From Mucilaginibacter sp. SMC90 (GTDB lineage Bacteria; Bacteroidota; Bacteroidia; Sphingobacteriales; Sphingobacteriaceae): a DNA stretch of 64,000 nucleotides. The notes below the pieces were generated by a model, which had not been told where the DNA came from, searched no databases, and saw nothing but the letters and a program-made list of their open reading frames with translations. Below are positions 7,783 to 16,020 of the stretch, in pieces (within the stretch, counting starts at the first letter, position 1; each line of letters starts with the position of its first letter). Made by a program: the position numbers and the translations under genes. The stretch is taken from contig NZ_CP094527.1 of assembly GCF_022811725.1 (NCBI RefSeq), forward strand, positions 868,001-932,000, read 5' to 3'.

Positions 7783-9300
7783 ATGGCCGGAGGTAAGGAA
7801 ACCCCAAGACAGCGAATGATAGGTATACTATACCTGGTACTATTGGGCCTGATTGCCCTTAACGTACCGGATAGCCTGTTAGACGCGTTTAAGAATATTA
7901 CTAATAGTTTGGATGCATCAACCAAAAACGTTGATACTGGCTTACAGGCTACATACAGCGCTTTTGAAGCTTCCAAGCTAAAAGAACAGCCAGAAAGAGC
8001 TAAGCTTATTTTAGATAAGGCTAAACATGCAAGCGCTATAGCTGCTGAGCTAAATACTTATATAGAGGAGTTAAAAGCTAAGTTGATTGCAGAAGGTGGC
8101 GGTATTAACAAAGAGATCGATGATGTTGATGGCAGGGACAACCTGGATATCTCTCCCCGCATCATGATCAACCAAAGAAATGGAGAAAAGCTTAAGGCTA
8201 AGATTGATGAAACCCGTGAAAAGTTACTGGAAGCATTAGGTAAAGATAGCGTTGGTGTACAGTTTTCGCTAAATACCACAGCGCCTAAGCCGCATGGTGA
8301 TGTGAAAAAATCATGGCAGGAAGCCAACTTTGGAGATGGTATTCCGTTGGGAGCAACACTTACCACATTAGCCAAAATACAAACCGATAATAAAAATGCC
8401 GAAAATGAGGTTGTAAAAAAGATATTGGGTAAAATTGACCAGGCGCAGGTAACTTTAAATCAATTTAAAGCTGTAGTAGTGCCGTCAAGCAACTATGTAA
8501 TTGCAGGGCAGCCTTACAAGGCAGAAATTTATTTGTCTGCTTATGATCAAAACTCAAACCCGAGCATTACTGTGGGGGGCGCATCGATACCAACCAGCAA
8601 TGGTGTCGGTACTTACACAACTACCGCGAGTGGTGAAGGCATGCATACTTGGACTGGCCAGTTGTTAGTAAAACAGGTTGACGGACCGCCTAAACCATAT
8701 CCAATTAGCGGATCTTACATGGTAGCAAGACCTTCAGCAGTTATTTCTCCTGATAAAATGAATGTGCTGTATATCGGTGTTCCTAACCCAATATCGGTAT
8801 CTGCGCCGGGTGTAGCAGCAGGCGACTTAAACGTACATTTTAGCGGCGCCGGTTCTTTAAGCGGTTCAGGTGGCCACTACACAGCTACAGTTAGCAGCAT
8901 TGGTAAAGCTACGATTTCTGTTAGCGGTGCCAAAGGAGCTGCATTAGGCTCAACAGAGTTCCGGATCAAAAGAATCCCTGATCCTAAGCCACAATTTGCA
9001 GGTAAAAGCGGTGGCAACACCAGTTCGGCCAATATCAAAGCACAGGACAGGCTTTTTGCCCAGCTTGATAACTTTGACTTTGATGCTAAATTTAACGTAA
9101 CACACTTTACTATGCTGGTTGTAAAACCACGTCAGGACGCTATTATTTTATCGGGTTCGGGTGGTGATTTAACCAGCGCTATGCACAGTGCTTTAAATAC
9201 AGTTACACCAGGAACTACGGTTATATTTAAGGATATCATCGCGGTAGGACCTGACCATTCACCACGGTCACTTGACCCAATTGTATTATCCGCAAATTAA
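7783..9300 (+). CDS. gldM: T9SS motor / periplasmic shaft protein GldM
   Basis: A 505-residue protein of normal GldM/PorM length. A short cytoplasmic start (MAGGKETPRQR) precedes one membrane helix (about residues 11-28, MIGILYLVLLGLIALNV), then a helical periplasmic domain and several beta-sandwich domains up to the C-terminus. GldM threads through the GldL pentamer and reaches the GldK/GldN ring, passing torque or conformational change to the outer membrane. The N-terminal MAGGKETPRQRMIG..YLVLL motif is the most conserved part of the family and is intact. gldN starts 6 nt after its stop codon, so the two are translationally close. Confidence 0.95.
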   Translation: MAGGKETPRQRMIGILYLVLLGLIALNVPDSLLDAFKNITNSLDASTKNVDTGLQATYSAFEASKLKEQPERAKLILDKAKHASAIAAELNTYIEELKAKLIAEGGGINKEIDDVDGRDNLDISPRIMINQRNGEKLKAKIDETREKLLEALGKDSVGVQFSLNTTAPKPHGDVKKSWQEANFGDGIPLGATLTTLAKIQTDNKNAENEVVKKILGKIDQAQVTLNQFKAVVVPSSNYVIAGQPYKAEIYLSAYDQNSNPSITVGGASIPTSNGVGTYTTTASGEGMHTWTGQLLVKQVDGPPKPYPISGSYMVARPSAVISPDKMNVLYIGVPNPISVSAPGVAAGDLNVHFSGAGSLSGSGGHYTATVSSIGKATISVSGAKGAALGSTEFRIKRIPDPKPQFAGKSGGNTSSANIKAQDRLFAQLDNFDFDAKFNVTHFTMLVVKPRQDAIILSGSGGDLTSAMHSALNTVTPGTTVIFKDIIAVGPDHSPRSLDPIVLSAN

Positions 9301-9306
9301 ACGCGT

Positions 9307-10284
9307 ATGAAAAAGAGAATTTTAGTTGTTATCCTTTGTTTGGCTTGTGTAAGTGCCTTTGCTCAAAAAAAGCGCACCAAAAGACCGCCTGCAAAAAAGA
9401 CAACCACCGCCAGACAAACAACGCAAAAACCTGTACAGGTTCAACCGGATAACGTTACCAGTCAGCAGCCTCTTGATACTGCACGTAAAATAGCAGCAAA
9501 GCCTTTTGACAGGCCGCTTGATGGCTACTACAAAAAGAGTAATATTTTAAATGCTAAGGTTACGCCTTATCCTAACTTGCGCGAAAATGATGTTGCCTTT
9601 GCAAAACGTGTTTGGCGTGAAATTGATGTGCGTGAAAAGATGAATCAATATCTGGCTTCACCTAAAAGCCGTTTAATTGATGTATTGCTTGACGCTATCA
9701 GCAGGGGCGAGCTTACAGCGTATGATCCTACTCCGGGTAAAAAAGATGATCCTGGAGGTGACGGTTTTACTACTCCTTTAACAGGTGCACAGGCCCGCGG
9801 CCGTTTAGCATCTGACAGCAGCGTGGTTGAAAAACGTGATAAGGATAATAATGTTATATCATCTACCATGGTAGCCGGCGAATTTAACCCGGATAGCGTG
9901 CTTAAATTCCGGATCAAGGAAGATTGGGTATTTGACAAACAGCGCTCGGTATTTGAGCCTCGTATTATAGGTATTGCGCCACTAATTAAACCTAAAGGCG
10001 CAGGTTCACTTGATATCGACTTTCAGCCTGCTTTCTGGGTGTATTTCCCGGAAGCCCGCCCGATACTTGCTACTAAAGAGGTGGTTAGCCGCAGCAGCGA
10101 TGCTACCGGTTTAAGTTTTGATGACGTGTTTATCAAACGCATCTTTACCAGTTATATCGTAAAAGAAAGTAATGATAAAGATGAGCGTATAAAAGATTAC
10201 GCCCAGGGTATTGATAAGCTTTACGAATCGGAAAGGATCAAGAAATCCCTTCTCGACTGGGAGCTTAACCTTTGGCAATACTAA
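9307..10284 (+). CDS. gldN: T9SS ring protein GldN
   Basis: A 325-residue exported protein with signal peptide MKKRILVVILCLACVSAFAQ, followed by a basic, proline-rich linker (KKRTKRPPAKK) and the GldN/PorN domain (PF19841-type; WREIDVREKMN, EDWVFDKQRSVFEPRIIGIAPL, FWVYFPEARPIL). GldN binds GldK in the periplasmic ring of the type IX secretion system. Only one gldN copy is present here; some Flavobacteria carry a paralogue, gldO, next to it. Last gene of the operon, followed by the terminator at 10312-10343. Confidence 0.95.
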   Translation: MKKRILVVILCLACVSAFAQKKRTKRPPAKKTTTARQTTQKPVQVQPDNVTSQQPLDTARKIAAKPFDRPLDGYYKKSNILNAKVTPYPNLRENDVAFAKRVWREIDVREKMNQYLASPKSRLIDVLLDAISRGELTAYDPTPGKKDDPGGDGFTTPLTGAQARGRLASDSSVVEKRDKDNNVISSTMVAGEFNPDSVLKFRIKEDWVFDKQRSVFEPRIIGIAPLIKPKGAGSLDIDFQPAFWVYFPEARPILATKEVVSRSSDATGLSFDDVFIKRIFTSYIVKESNDKDERIKDYAQGIDKLYESERIKKSLLDWELNLWQY

Positions 10285-10311
10285 TAGTTAAAGATTAAAC
10301 AAGATTTTTAT

Positions 10312-10343
10312 AAAACGGGCGATGAAAACTCATCGCCCGTTTT
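10312..10343 (+). terminator. Terminator of the gldKLMN operon
   Basis: A perfect 14-bp GC-rich stem (10312-10325 with 10330-10343) with a 4-nt loop, followed by GTTTTAT. It lies 28 nt after the gldN stop. Confidence 0.9.
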
Positions 10344-10420
10344 GTTTTATATGCCTATTGTATCATGATAACTAAAAGCGAGTAGTAAAAAAAGTAAAAT
10401 AACATCGATCTGGTAATTCT

Positions 10421-10595
10421 TTGTCATGTTGAGCGATAGCAAAACATCTTATTCAATAAGCATAACGATCTTACAGGGCGAATAAGCTACTTCGTTCCTA
10501 TACATTACATAAATTAAAAATGGTGTCATGCTGGGGTTCTCGAAGCATGGTGGGCAGGGCCTCTGCGCGCGACCCTTCGACGGGCTCAGGGTGAC
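10421..10595. repeat. REP-like intergenic repeats in the 10344-10948 gap
   Basis: The gap of about 600 bases between gldN and the 10949 gene has no supported gene. It holds a fragment at 10421-10450 (TTGTCATGTTGAGCGATAGC) and an imperfect inverted repeat at 10525-10549 versus 10573-10595, whose arms contain the common Bacteroidota repeat words TCGAAG and CAGGGTGAC. Read on the minus strand this gives the peptide HPEPVEGS familiar from such repeats, not a gene. I see nothing further in 10600-10948 apart from the 5' region of the next gene. Confidence 0.6.
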
Positions 10596-10948
10596 AGACC
10601 GCTATTTGTAATTCCTTTTTAGAGTCGACCGTATTTTTATTTTTAAATATATAATGACGGGCATAGATGTAATCCGCTGGCATTACTTATTCCCTTTAGT
10701 TTATAGGCCATTCTCACCTCCCGCCTGACCAATAACTTAAAGCTTTCGACCAACTCCTCAAAAAATCCGACCAACTCCCGAAAGTGGGGTAAATAGTGCG
10801 TTTTTAGGGTTTGCAGAGTACTTTCAGGGCTTTGTCTATTTATATCAACAGCTGGTATAACGCTTTTTAGCAGTTAAAATATATGTTGTTCATTTGATCA
10901 TTGAAAACAACAACACAACATATTTAAAAACATTAAAACCTTAACGCC

Positions 10949-11344
10949 ATGAAAACCTCACTAAAATTATCAGCCTTATTTGTATTATTAACCGCAGGTG
11001 TATTTGCTACTACAGTAGCTAAAGCCGATGAAGGTAAAATAGATGTTGCCCCTAAAGCCAAAGAAGTGGTGAGCTTTAAAGCTCTTGACCATGACCGCGG
11101 TATCCAGTTAAACTTCCTGAAATCCGAAGATGGAAAATCATTTGTAAGGTTTTACAATAAAAATAATGAGCTTATATTAAAAGATTACGTAACAAACAAA
11201 ACCGAAGTAAGTAAAGGCTATGTGTTAACCGAATTGGAAGATGGTGAATATACCATGGAGGTTACAACAAATAACCAGGTGGTTAAAAAATCAGTTCACG
11301 TTTATAGGGATGGCGATCAAAAATCATTCTATATAGCTCAATAA
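10949..11344 (+). CDS. Small secreted protein of unknown function
   Basis: 131 residues with a signal peptide (about 1-26, ending AKADEG). The mature part of about 105 residues looks like a single beta-sandwich: alternating strands (SFVRFYNKNNELILKDYV, GYVLTELEDGEYTMEVTTNN, KSVHVYRDGDQKSFYIA). The pattern DGEYTMEVTTNNQ resembles FlgD/Ig-like or sorting-domain-like beta modules, but no sequence outside this domain is present, so it is not a T9SS cargo with a C-terminal sorting tag. I do not recognise a named family. It stands alone, with its terminator at 11368-11394 shared with convergent uvrC. Likely periplasmic or cell surface. Confidence 0.72.
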   Translation: MKTSLKLSALFVLLTAGVFATTVAKADEGKIDVAPKAKEVVSFKALDHDRGIQLNFLKSEDGKSFVRFYNKNNELILKDYVTNKTEVSKGYVLTELEDGEYTMEVTTNNQVVKKSVHVYRDGDQKSFYIAQ

Positions 11345-11367
11345 AAATTACTCTCCACTATATAACG

Positions 11368-11394
11368 AAGGCCAGGTTCATTGAACCCGGCCTT
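11368..11394. terminator. Shared terminator between convergent genes
   Basis: A 13-bp stem (11368-11380 with 11382-11394, one mismatch) followed by TATTGTTTT on the plus strand. It sits between the 10949 gene and the 3' end of uvrC and may serve both. Confidence 0.7.
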
Positions 11395-11417
11395 TATTGT
11401 TTTAAATAAATAAGGGA

Positions 11418-13238
11418 TTAGCCCTGTCCGGCGTCTGCGCCTGTGTTAAAATAGGCTAATATCGCTTTAGCCTGTTTAAGATTTACTACTTCAAGCAGTA
11501 TCTCCTCATTAGCTTCACGGATCTTTTTTACCGATTTGAAGTATTTAAGCAGTTTTTCGGCTGTGGTTTTGCCTATGCCTTCTATCAGTTCAAGCTCGGT
11601 TACCAGTGTGCCCTTGTCTCTTTTTTTACGGTGGAAAGTAATACCAAAACGGTGCGCCTCATCGCGCAGGTGCTGGATCACCTTAAGGGTTTCCGATTTT
11701 TTGTCAAGATATAATGGATATTGGTCATTAGGATAATAAAGCTCCTCCAGGCGTTTAGCGATGCCTATTACGGTTACTTTTTTATCTATGCCCAATAATT
11801 TAAGGCTATGCATGGCAGATGATAACTGGCCTTTGCCGCCGTCAATTACTATCAGCTGGGGTAATTCGGTACCTTCGTCAAGCATCCGGCGGTAACGGCG
11901 GTGTACGGCCTCTTCCATCGTGGCAAAATCGTTTGGCCCCTCAACGGTTTTAACATTAAAATGCCGGTAATCTTTTTTGGAGGGCTTACCATCTTTAAAA
12001 ACCACAATGGCCGATACCGGGTACTTGCCCTGAAAGTTGGAGTTATCAAAACACTCAATATGACGCGGCAACTGGTTCATGCGTAAATCTTTCATCATCT
12101 GCGTAAGCAAGCGCTCAGTACGGATCTCCGGGTTCAGCTTTTCATACTGGTCAATTTTTTCCTTTTTAAAGAACTGAACATTCTTTTGCGAAAGATCAAG
12201 CAGCTTGCGTTTCTCGCCGAGTTTGGGTACCGTGAATTTGATGTTAGGATGGTCCTCAAGGTCAATATCAAACGGTACGATGATTTCCTTGCTATCGCTG
12301 CTATAACGGCTCCTGAACTCGGATATGGCCAGTGTAAGCAATTCCTCATCGCTTTCATCCAGTCGTTTTTTTAGCTCGATGGTTTGCGTTTGAATGATGG
12401 TGCCGTTCATTACCTTCAGGAAGTTAACGAAAGCCAGTTTCTCTTCAGATGCTATGCTGAAAACATCTACATCGGTAATAGATGAGTTAACAACAGTTGA
12501 TTTGCTTTGATAATTTTCCAGCAGCTCAAACTTGCGTTTAAGGCGATGGGCTAATTCAAAGTTCATCTCCATGGCAGCGGCTTCCATCTCGTTTTTTAAA
12601 CGACGAAGCACTGCACCTATTTTGCCATTGAGGATATCTTTGATCTCTTCAATACTGTTATCATAGTCGGCCTCGGTTTGATAGTTTTGGCAGGGGCCTT
12701 TACAGTTGCCCAGCTGGTATTCCAGGCAAACCTTAAACTTACCCTTATCAATATTTTCGCGGGTAAGCTGCAGGTTGCAGGTACGTAGGGGATAAGTTTC
12801 CTTTATAAGCCCTAAAATGTTATGCATCATGCTTACAGATGCATAAGGACCAAGGTATTTTGAACCGTCTTTAACTATGCGGCGGGTCCAGAAAATACGC
12901 GGATAATTCTCGCTTTTAATGATGATCCACGGGTAGGTTTTATCATCCTTAAGCATTACGTTATAACGCGGCTGATGCTTTTTGATCATGCTGTTTTCCA
13001 GCAGCCAGGCATCTACCTCTGTGTCAACAATGGTGAAAGTAATAGCACGGATCTTGGATACCAGCACCCTTGTTTTGGCATTGATATGGATATCCTGGTT
13101 AAAGTACGAACCAACGCGATTGCGCAGATCCTTGGCCTTGCCAATATATATCAATTCCTGCTCACTATCCCAGTATTGATAAACCCCGGGCTTGTGAGGG
13201 ATGTTTTTTAAAGCACTTTTATAGTCGAATTGGTTCAT
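11418..13238 (-). CDS. uvrC: Excinuclease ABC subunit C
   Basis: UvrC (606 residues, full length) makes the dual incisions in nucleotide excision repair with UvrA and UvrB. Domains in order: GIY-YIG nuclease (about 14-95; GVYQYWDS..LIYIGKAKDLRNRVGSYF) for the 3' incision; a cysteine cluster (C-x17-C-x7-C-x3-C, about 155-185) matching the iron-sulfur site; the UVR motif that contacts UvrB (about 205-240); the RNase H-like 5' nuclease (ECFDNSNFQG..VIDGGKGQL) and a C-terminal helix-hairpin-helix pair (LIEGIGKTTAEKLLKYF). The start codon lies inside an array of 8-base repeats (13233-13264) whose every unit contains ATGAAC or GTGAAC on this strand, so the 5' leader offers several spurious starts. 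Confidence 0.96.
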   Translation of the reverse strand: MNQFDYKSALKNIPHKPGVYQYWDSEQELIYIGKAKDLRNRVGSYFNQDIHINAKTRVLVSKIRAITFTIVDTEVDAWLLENSMIKKHQPRYNVMLKDDKTYPWIIIKSENYPRIFWTRRIVKDGSKYLGPYASVSMMHNILGLIKETYPLRTCNLQLTRENIDKGKFKVCLEYQLGNCKGPCQNYQTEADYDNSIEEIKDILNGKIGAVLRRLKNEMEAAAMEMNFELAHRLKRKFELLENYQSKSTVVNSSITDVDVFSIASEEKLAFVNFLKVMNGTIIQTQTIELKKRLDESDEELLTLAISEFRSRYSSDSKEIIVPFDIDLEDHPNIKFTVPKLGEKRKLLDLSQKNVQFFKKEKIDQYEKLNPEIRTERLLTQMMKDLRMNQLPRHIECFDNSNFQGKYPVSAIVVFKDGKPSKKDYRHFNVKTVEGPNDFATMEEAVHRRYRRMLDEGTELPQLIVIDGGKGQLSSAMHSLKLLGIDKKVTVIGIAKRLEELYYPNDQYPLYLDKKSETLKVIQHLRDEAHRFGITFHRKKRDKGTLVTELELIEGIGKTTAEKLLKYFKSVKKIREANEEILLEVVNLKQAKAILAYFNTGADAGQG

Positions 13239-13750
13239 TAGTTCATTAGTTCACTGGTTCATTGGTCTGCTTGGTGATTGCCCTCTGCTTTACCAATAAA
13301 ACGTGTTTTATCGTTTATTACTCTCCCTTATCGTTACCGTTCCGCTTGCCAATGAATTTAAGGTATGCATTTAATTTAATATGAATGACCTGGAGTTTTT
13401 CAAACAGATCGTTAAATTGCTCCTCGGTTATAAGATTCCTTTTCTTTGATTTTTGCAGCCAACCTTTTGTTTCCAAAATTGAACCACGACTAAAGTAACA
13501 GAAATTGCGATTTTCTTTGTAGTGGTACCTTCCATAGCCTTCCGCAATATTCGCACTGATAGAATCAGCTGAACGGACTATTTGTTTTCCAACAGTATCC
13601 TTGGTAAAATAGTCCCATCCACTTACAAGAAACCAAATTTCATCACTGAAACTATCGGCCAATCTGTATACTTCTAAGTCTTCGAGCGTGTGATGACTCA
13701 TACTATTGAACTATTTACCAATGAACTAATGAACAAGTGAACCAATGAAC
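13233..13750. mobile_element. Candidate cassette: four-helix-bundle gene bracketed by inverted octamer arrays
   Basis: The left end (13233-13264) is four 8-base units in exact phase (GTTCATTA, GTTCATTA, then two variants). The right end (13719-13750) is four units of the inverted word (CAATGAAC, TAATGAAC and variants). Between them lies one gene, the S23/IVP four-helix-bundle protein. The 518-bp block sits exactly between the uvrC start codon and the stop codon of the penicillin-binding protein gene, which looks like an insertion. The same octamers with a 45-nt spacer and no gene occur at 37667-37767. The arrays are seen directly; mobility is inferred. Confidence 0.5.
13318..13701 (-). CDS. 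Four-helix-bundle protein, S23/IVP family
   Basis: 127 residues, the usual size of the family first found as the protein encoded in 23S rRNA intervening sequences (S23/IVP; the accessory protein Avd of diversity-generating retroelements has the same fold). The signature IVRSADSISANIAEGYGR followed by F..RGSILETKGWLQKS is intact, and four amphipathic helices can be traced. The fold binds nucleic acid in some members and forms pentamers in Avd; no enzymatic function is known. No rRNA gene and no reverse transcriptase lie nearby. It is bounded by inverted octamer arrays (see the 13233-13750 entry), suggesting that it belongs to a small mobile unit rather than to the flanking housekeeping genes. 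Confidence 0.9.
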   Translation of the reverse strand: MSHHTLEDLEVYRLADSFSDEIWFLVSGWDYFTKDTVGKQIVRSADSISANIAEGYGRYHYKENRNFCYFSRGSILETKGWLQKSKKRNLITEEQFNDLFEKLQVIHIKLNAYLKFIGKRNGNDKGE

Positions 13751-13752
13751 CA

Positions 13753-16017
13753 TCAGAATCCCAATTTCTTATCCACGTCGGTAGTTCCTTGTTGCTGCTG
13801 GTTGTAAGCACCGCAATCCAGTATGATGCTTACACCATTTGCCGGCGCATCAAAATCTACATTCTTTTTAATGCCGAGGGCCTGGTTGGCATATACCTTT
13901 TTCATGTACATAGCAAATATAGGCAGGGCGCTATTGGCTCCTTCGCCAAGACGGGTACTCTGGAATGCGATATCGCGGTCTTCGCAACCTGTCCATAAGC
14001 CTGTAACCAATTGCGGGGTTATACCAATAAACCACCCATCCGAGTTATTTTGGGTTGTACCTGTTTTACCGCCGATAGGGTTGCGTAAACCATATTTGTA
14101 GGTTAACCTTGAACCGGTGCCATCTTCAATAACGCCTTTAAGCATGTAGGTCATTACATAGGCTGTTTGCGGGTTCATGGCCTGTACAACACGTGGCGTA
14201 TGGGTATACAATACGTTGCCGTTTTTATCTTCGATACGTAAAATATAAGTAGGCTCTGTCCATAAGCCATGATTGGCAAATGCCGAATAAGCCGCAGTCA
14301 TTTCAAAAACGGATGCATCAAACGTACCCAGGCAAATTGATGGGTAAGGCGGCACTGCAGAAGTAATGCCCATTTTCTTGATCAGGTCAACAACGGGCTC
14401 AGGTTTAACTTCGCCCATAACGTGAGCTGTTACCCAGTTTTGCGAGTGTGCCAACGCCTGCCTTAAAGTAATAAAGCCCGGCAAAGTTTCGGATGGCGAT
14501 GAACGTGGGCACCATGGCGCACCGTAGCCACGAATGGTATCAGGTACGTTATTGATCTTCATACAGGGTGAGTAGCCATTATCAATAGCCACGGCATAAG
14601 TAAATGGTTTGGCTGTTGAGCCTACCTGGCGTGTGCCGTTTTTTACCTGGTCGTACTTAAAGTGTTCAAAATTGGTGCCTCCAACCCAAGCCTTAACATA
14701 ACCGGTAGTTGGGTCCATACTCATGAGGGCATTCCGCAAAAGCATTTTACAGTAAATAATACTGTCAATAGGGCGCATCATGGTATCGATATTGCCATGC
14801 CAGGTAAACAGGTTGAGCATGGTTTTAGTCTTGAAGTTTTCTTCAATTTCCTCGTCAGATTTTTCCTGTTGTTTCAATTGCTTATACCTGTCAGACTTTT
14901 GCATGCCCTGATCAAGTAAAAACTTAAAGTTGTGAATGCTTTTGTACAAGTTGCGGCCGCGCCAGTGATCATTGAACTGGGCTTGCAAGTCCTTCATATA
15001 ATCGCGCTGTGCATCCTCAGCATATTGCTGCATGGTGGCGTCAATAGTAGTATATATTTTTAAGCCATCACGGTCAAGATCATAGGGACTACCATCCGGG
15101 CGGTTGATATTTTGTTCCTTGAAAATCTTTTGAAGCTCCTTTTTCAACACCGAACGGAAGTAAGGCGCAAGGCCATCAAAATGGTTGTTCTGGTGAAAAT
15201 CAAGACCAAGAGGTTTCTGTTTAAACTCTTCAGCCTGTCCGTCGCTCAGGTATTTTTGCTCGGCCATACGGTTCAGCACCAGGTTACGCCTTTTAAGTGC
15301 GTTATCCGGGTGACGGATGGGTGAATAGATGCCCGGACCATTAACCATGCCTATTAACAGCGCAGCCTGATCGGGCGTTAATTTATCGGGTGTAGTATTA
15401 AAATAAGTACGTGCTGCCGATTTGATACCGTAGGTGTTATAAGCACCAAAATCAACCGTGTTAAGGTACATGGTCAGGATCTCTTCTTTGGTGTAATGAC
15501 GTTCAAGTTTAACGGCTGTAACCCATTCCTGTAACTTTTGGATGATCCGTTTAAATGGATTGGCTGATCGTTCAGAAAAAAGGTTAAGCGCCAGCTGTTG
15601 TGTTATGGTACTGCCTCCCTGTTTTTGCCCGATGAGCAAATGAGCGAAAATGGTAAAACTACGACCAAAGTCAATGCCCGAGTGGTCGTAAAAGCGTTTA
15701 TCTTCTGTAGCAACCAACGCATTGATCACATTTGGTGATAGCTCACGGTAAGTAACGTTTGACCGGTTTTGAATATAATAAGTACCCAATACCTGCTTAT
15801 CCGACGAGATGATCTCTGTAGCCTGGTTACTCTTCGGATTTTCCAGATCGCGGAATGACGGCAGCTGGCCAAACACATCAAAAATGGTAAGCGTTATCAT
15901 GATAACCACAAAAAAGAAAAGGGCTATCACAATACGCCATATATACCAATTGTATCTTCTTATATCTGCGGGCTGAAGTTGATTTTTCGAGTTAAACCTT
16001 GTGTTAGTGGTTCTCAT
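13753..16017 (-). CDS. Class A penicillin-binding protein (PBP1A-type)
   Basis: A 754-residue bifunctional peptidoglycan synthase: an N-terminal membrane anchor (about 25-46), a glycosyltransferase family 51 domain with the catalytic Glu in ATEDKRFYDHSGID and the GGSTITQQLALNLF motif, then a transpeptidase domain with the active-site Ser in GSTAKPF (SxxK), the SQN motif (ALAHSQNWVTA) and KTG (GGKTGTTQNNSDGW). All motifs are intact. It acts on lipid II at the periplasmic face of the inner membrane. The ATG lies 3 nt after the stop of the SprE-like gene, so the two form an operon. Its stop codon directly adjoins the right array of the 13233-13750 cassette. Confidence 0.94.
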   Translation of the reverse strand: MRTTNTRFNSKNQLQPADIRRYNWYIWRIVIALFFFVVIMITLTIFDVFGQLPSFRDLENPKSNQATEIISSDKQVLGTYYIQNRSNVTYRELSPNVINALVATEDKRFYDHSGIDFGRSFTIFAHLLIGQKQGGSTITQQLALNLFSERSANPFKRIIQKLQEWVTAVKLERHYTKEEILTMYLNTVDFGAYNTYGIKSAARTYFNTTPDKLTPDQAALLIGMVNGPGIYSPIRHPDNALKRRNLVLNRMAEQKYLSDGQAEEFKQKPLGLDFHQNNHFDGLAPYFRSVLKKELQKIFKEQNINRPDGSPYDLDRDGLKIYTTIDATMQQYAEDAQRDYMKDLQAQFNDHWRGRNLYKSIHNFKFLLDQGMQKSDRYKQLKQQEKSDEEIEENFKTKTMLNLFTWHGNIDTMMRPIDSIIYCKMLLRNALMSMDPTTGYVKAWVGGTNFEHFKYDQVKNGTRQVGSTAKPFTYAVAIDNGYSPCMKINNVPDTIRGYGAPWCPRSSPSETLPGFITLRQALAHSQNWVTAHVMGEVKPEPVVDLIKKMGITSAVPPYPSICLGTFDASVFEMTAAYSAFANHGLWTEPTYILRIEDKNGNVLYTHTPRVVQAMNPQTAYVMTYMLKGVIEDGTGSRLTYKYGLRNPIGGKTGTTQNNSDGWFIGITPQLVTGLWTGCEDRDIAFQSTRLGEGANSALPIFAMYMKKVYANQALGIKKNVDFDAPANGVSIILDCGAYNQQQQGTTDVDKKLGF

Positions 16018-16020
16018 TTT

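Noticed and set aside
8058..8375. 105-codon minus-strand frame inside gldM
   Set aside because: Antisense shadow of a conserved coding region.
10498..10683. Minus-strand open frame with peptide HPEPVEGS
   Set aside because: It runs through a REP-like inverted repeat; this peptide is the well-known translation of such repeats, with no signal, fold or conserved neighbour.
13318..13701. Diversity-generating retroelement or rRNA intervening sequence
   Set aside because: The four-helix protein resembles Avd/IVP, but no reverse transcriptase, template/variable repeat pair or rRNA lies in the window.
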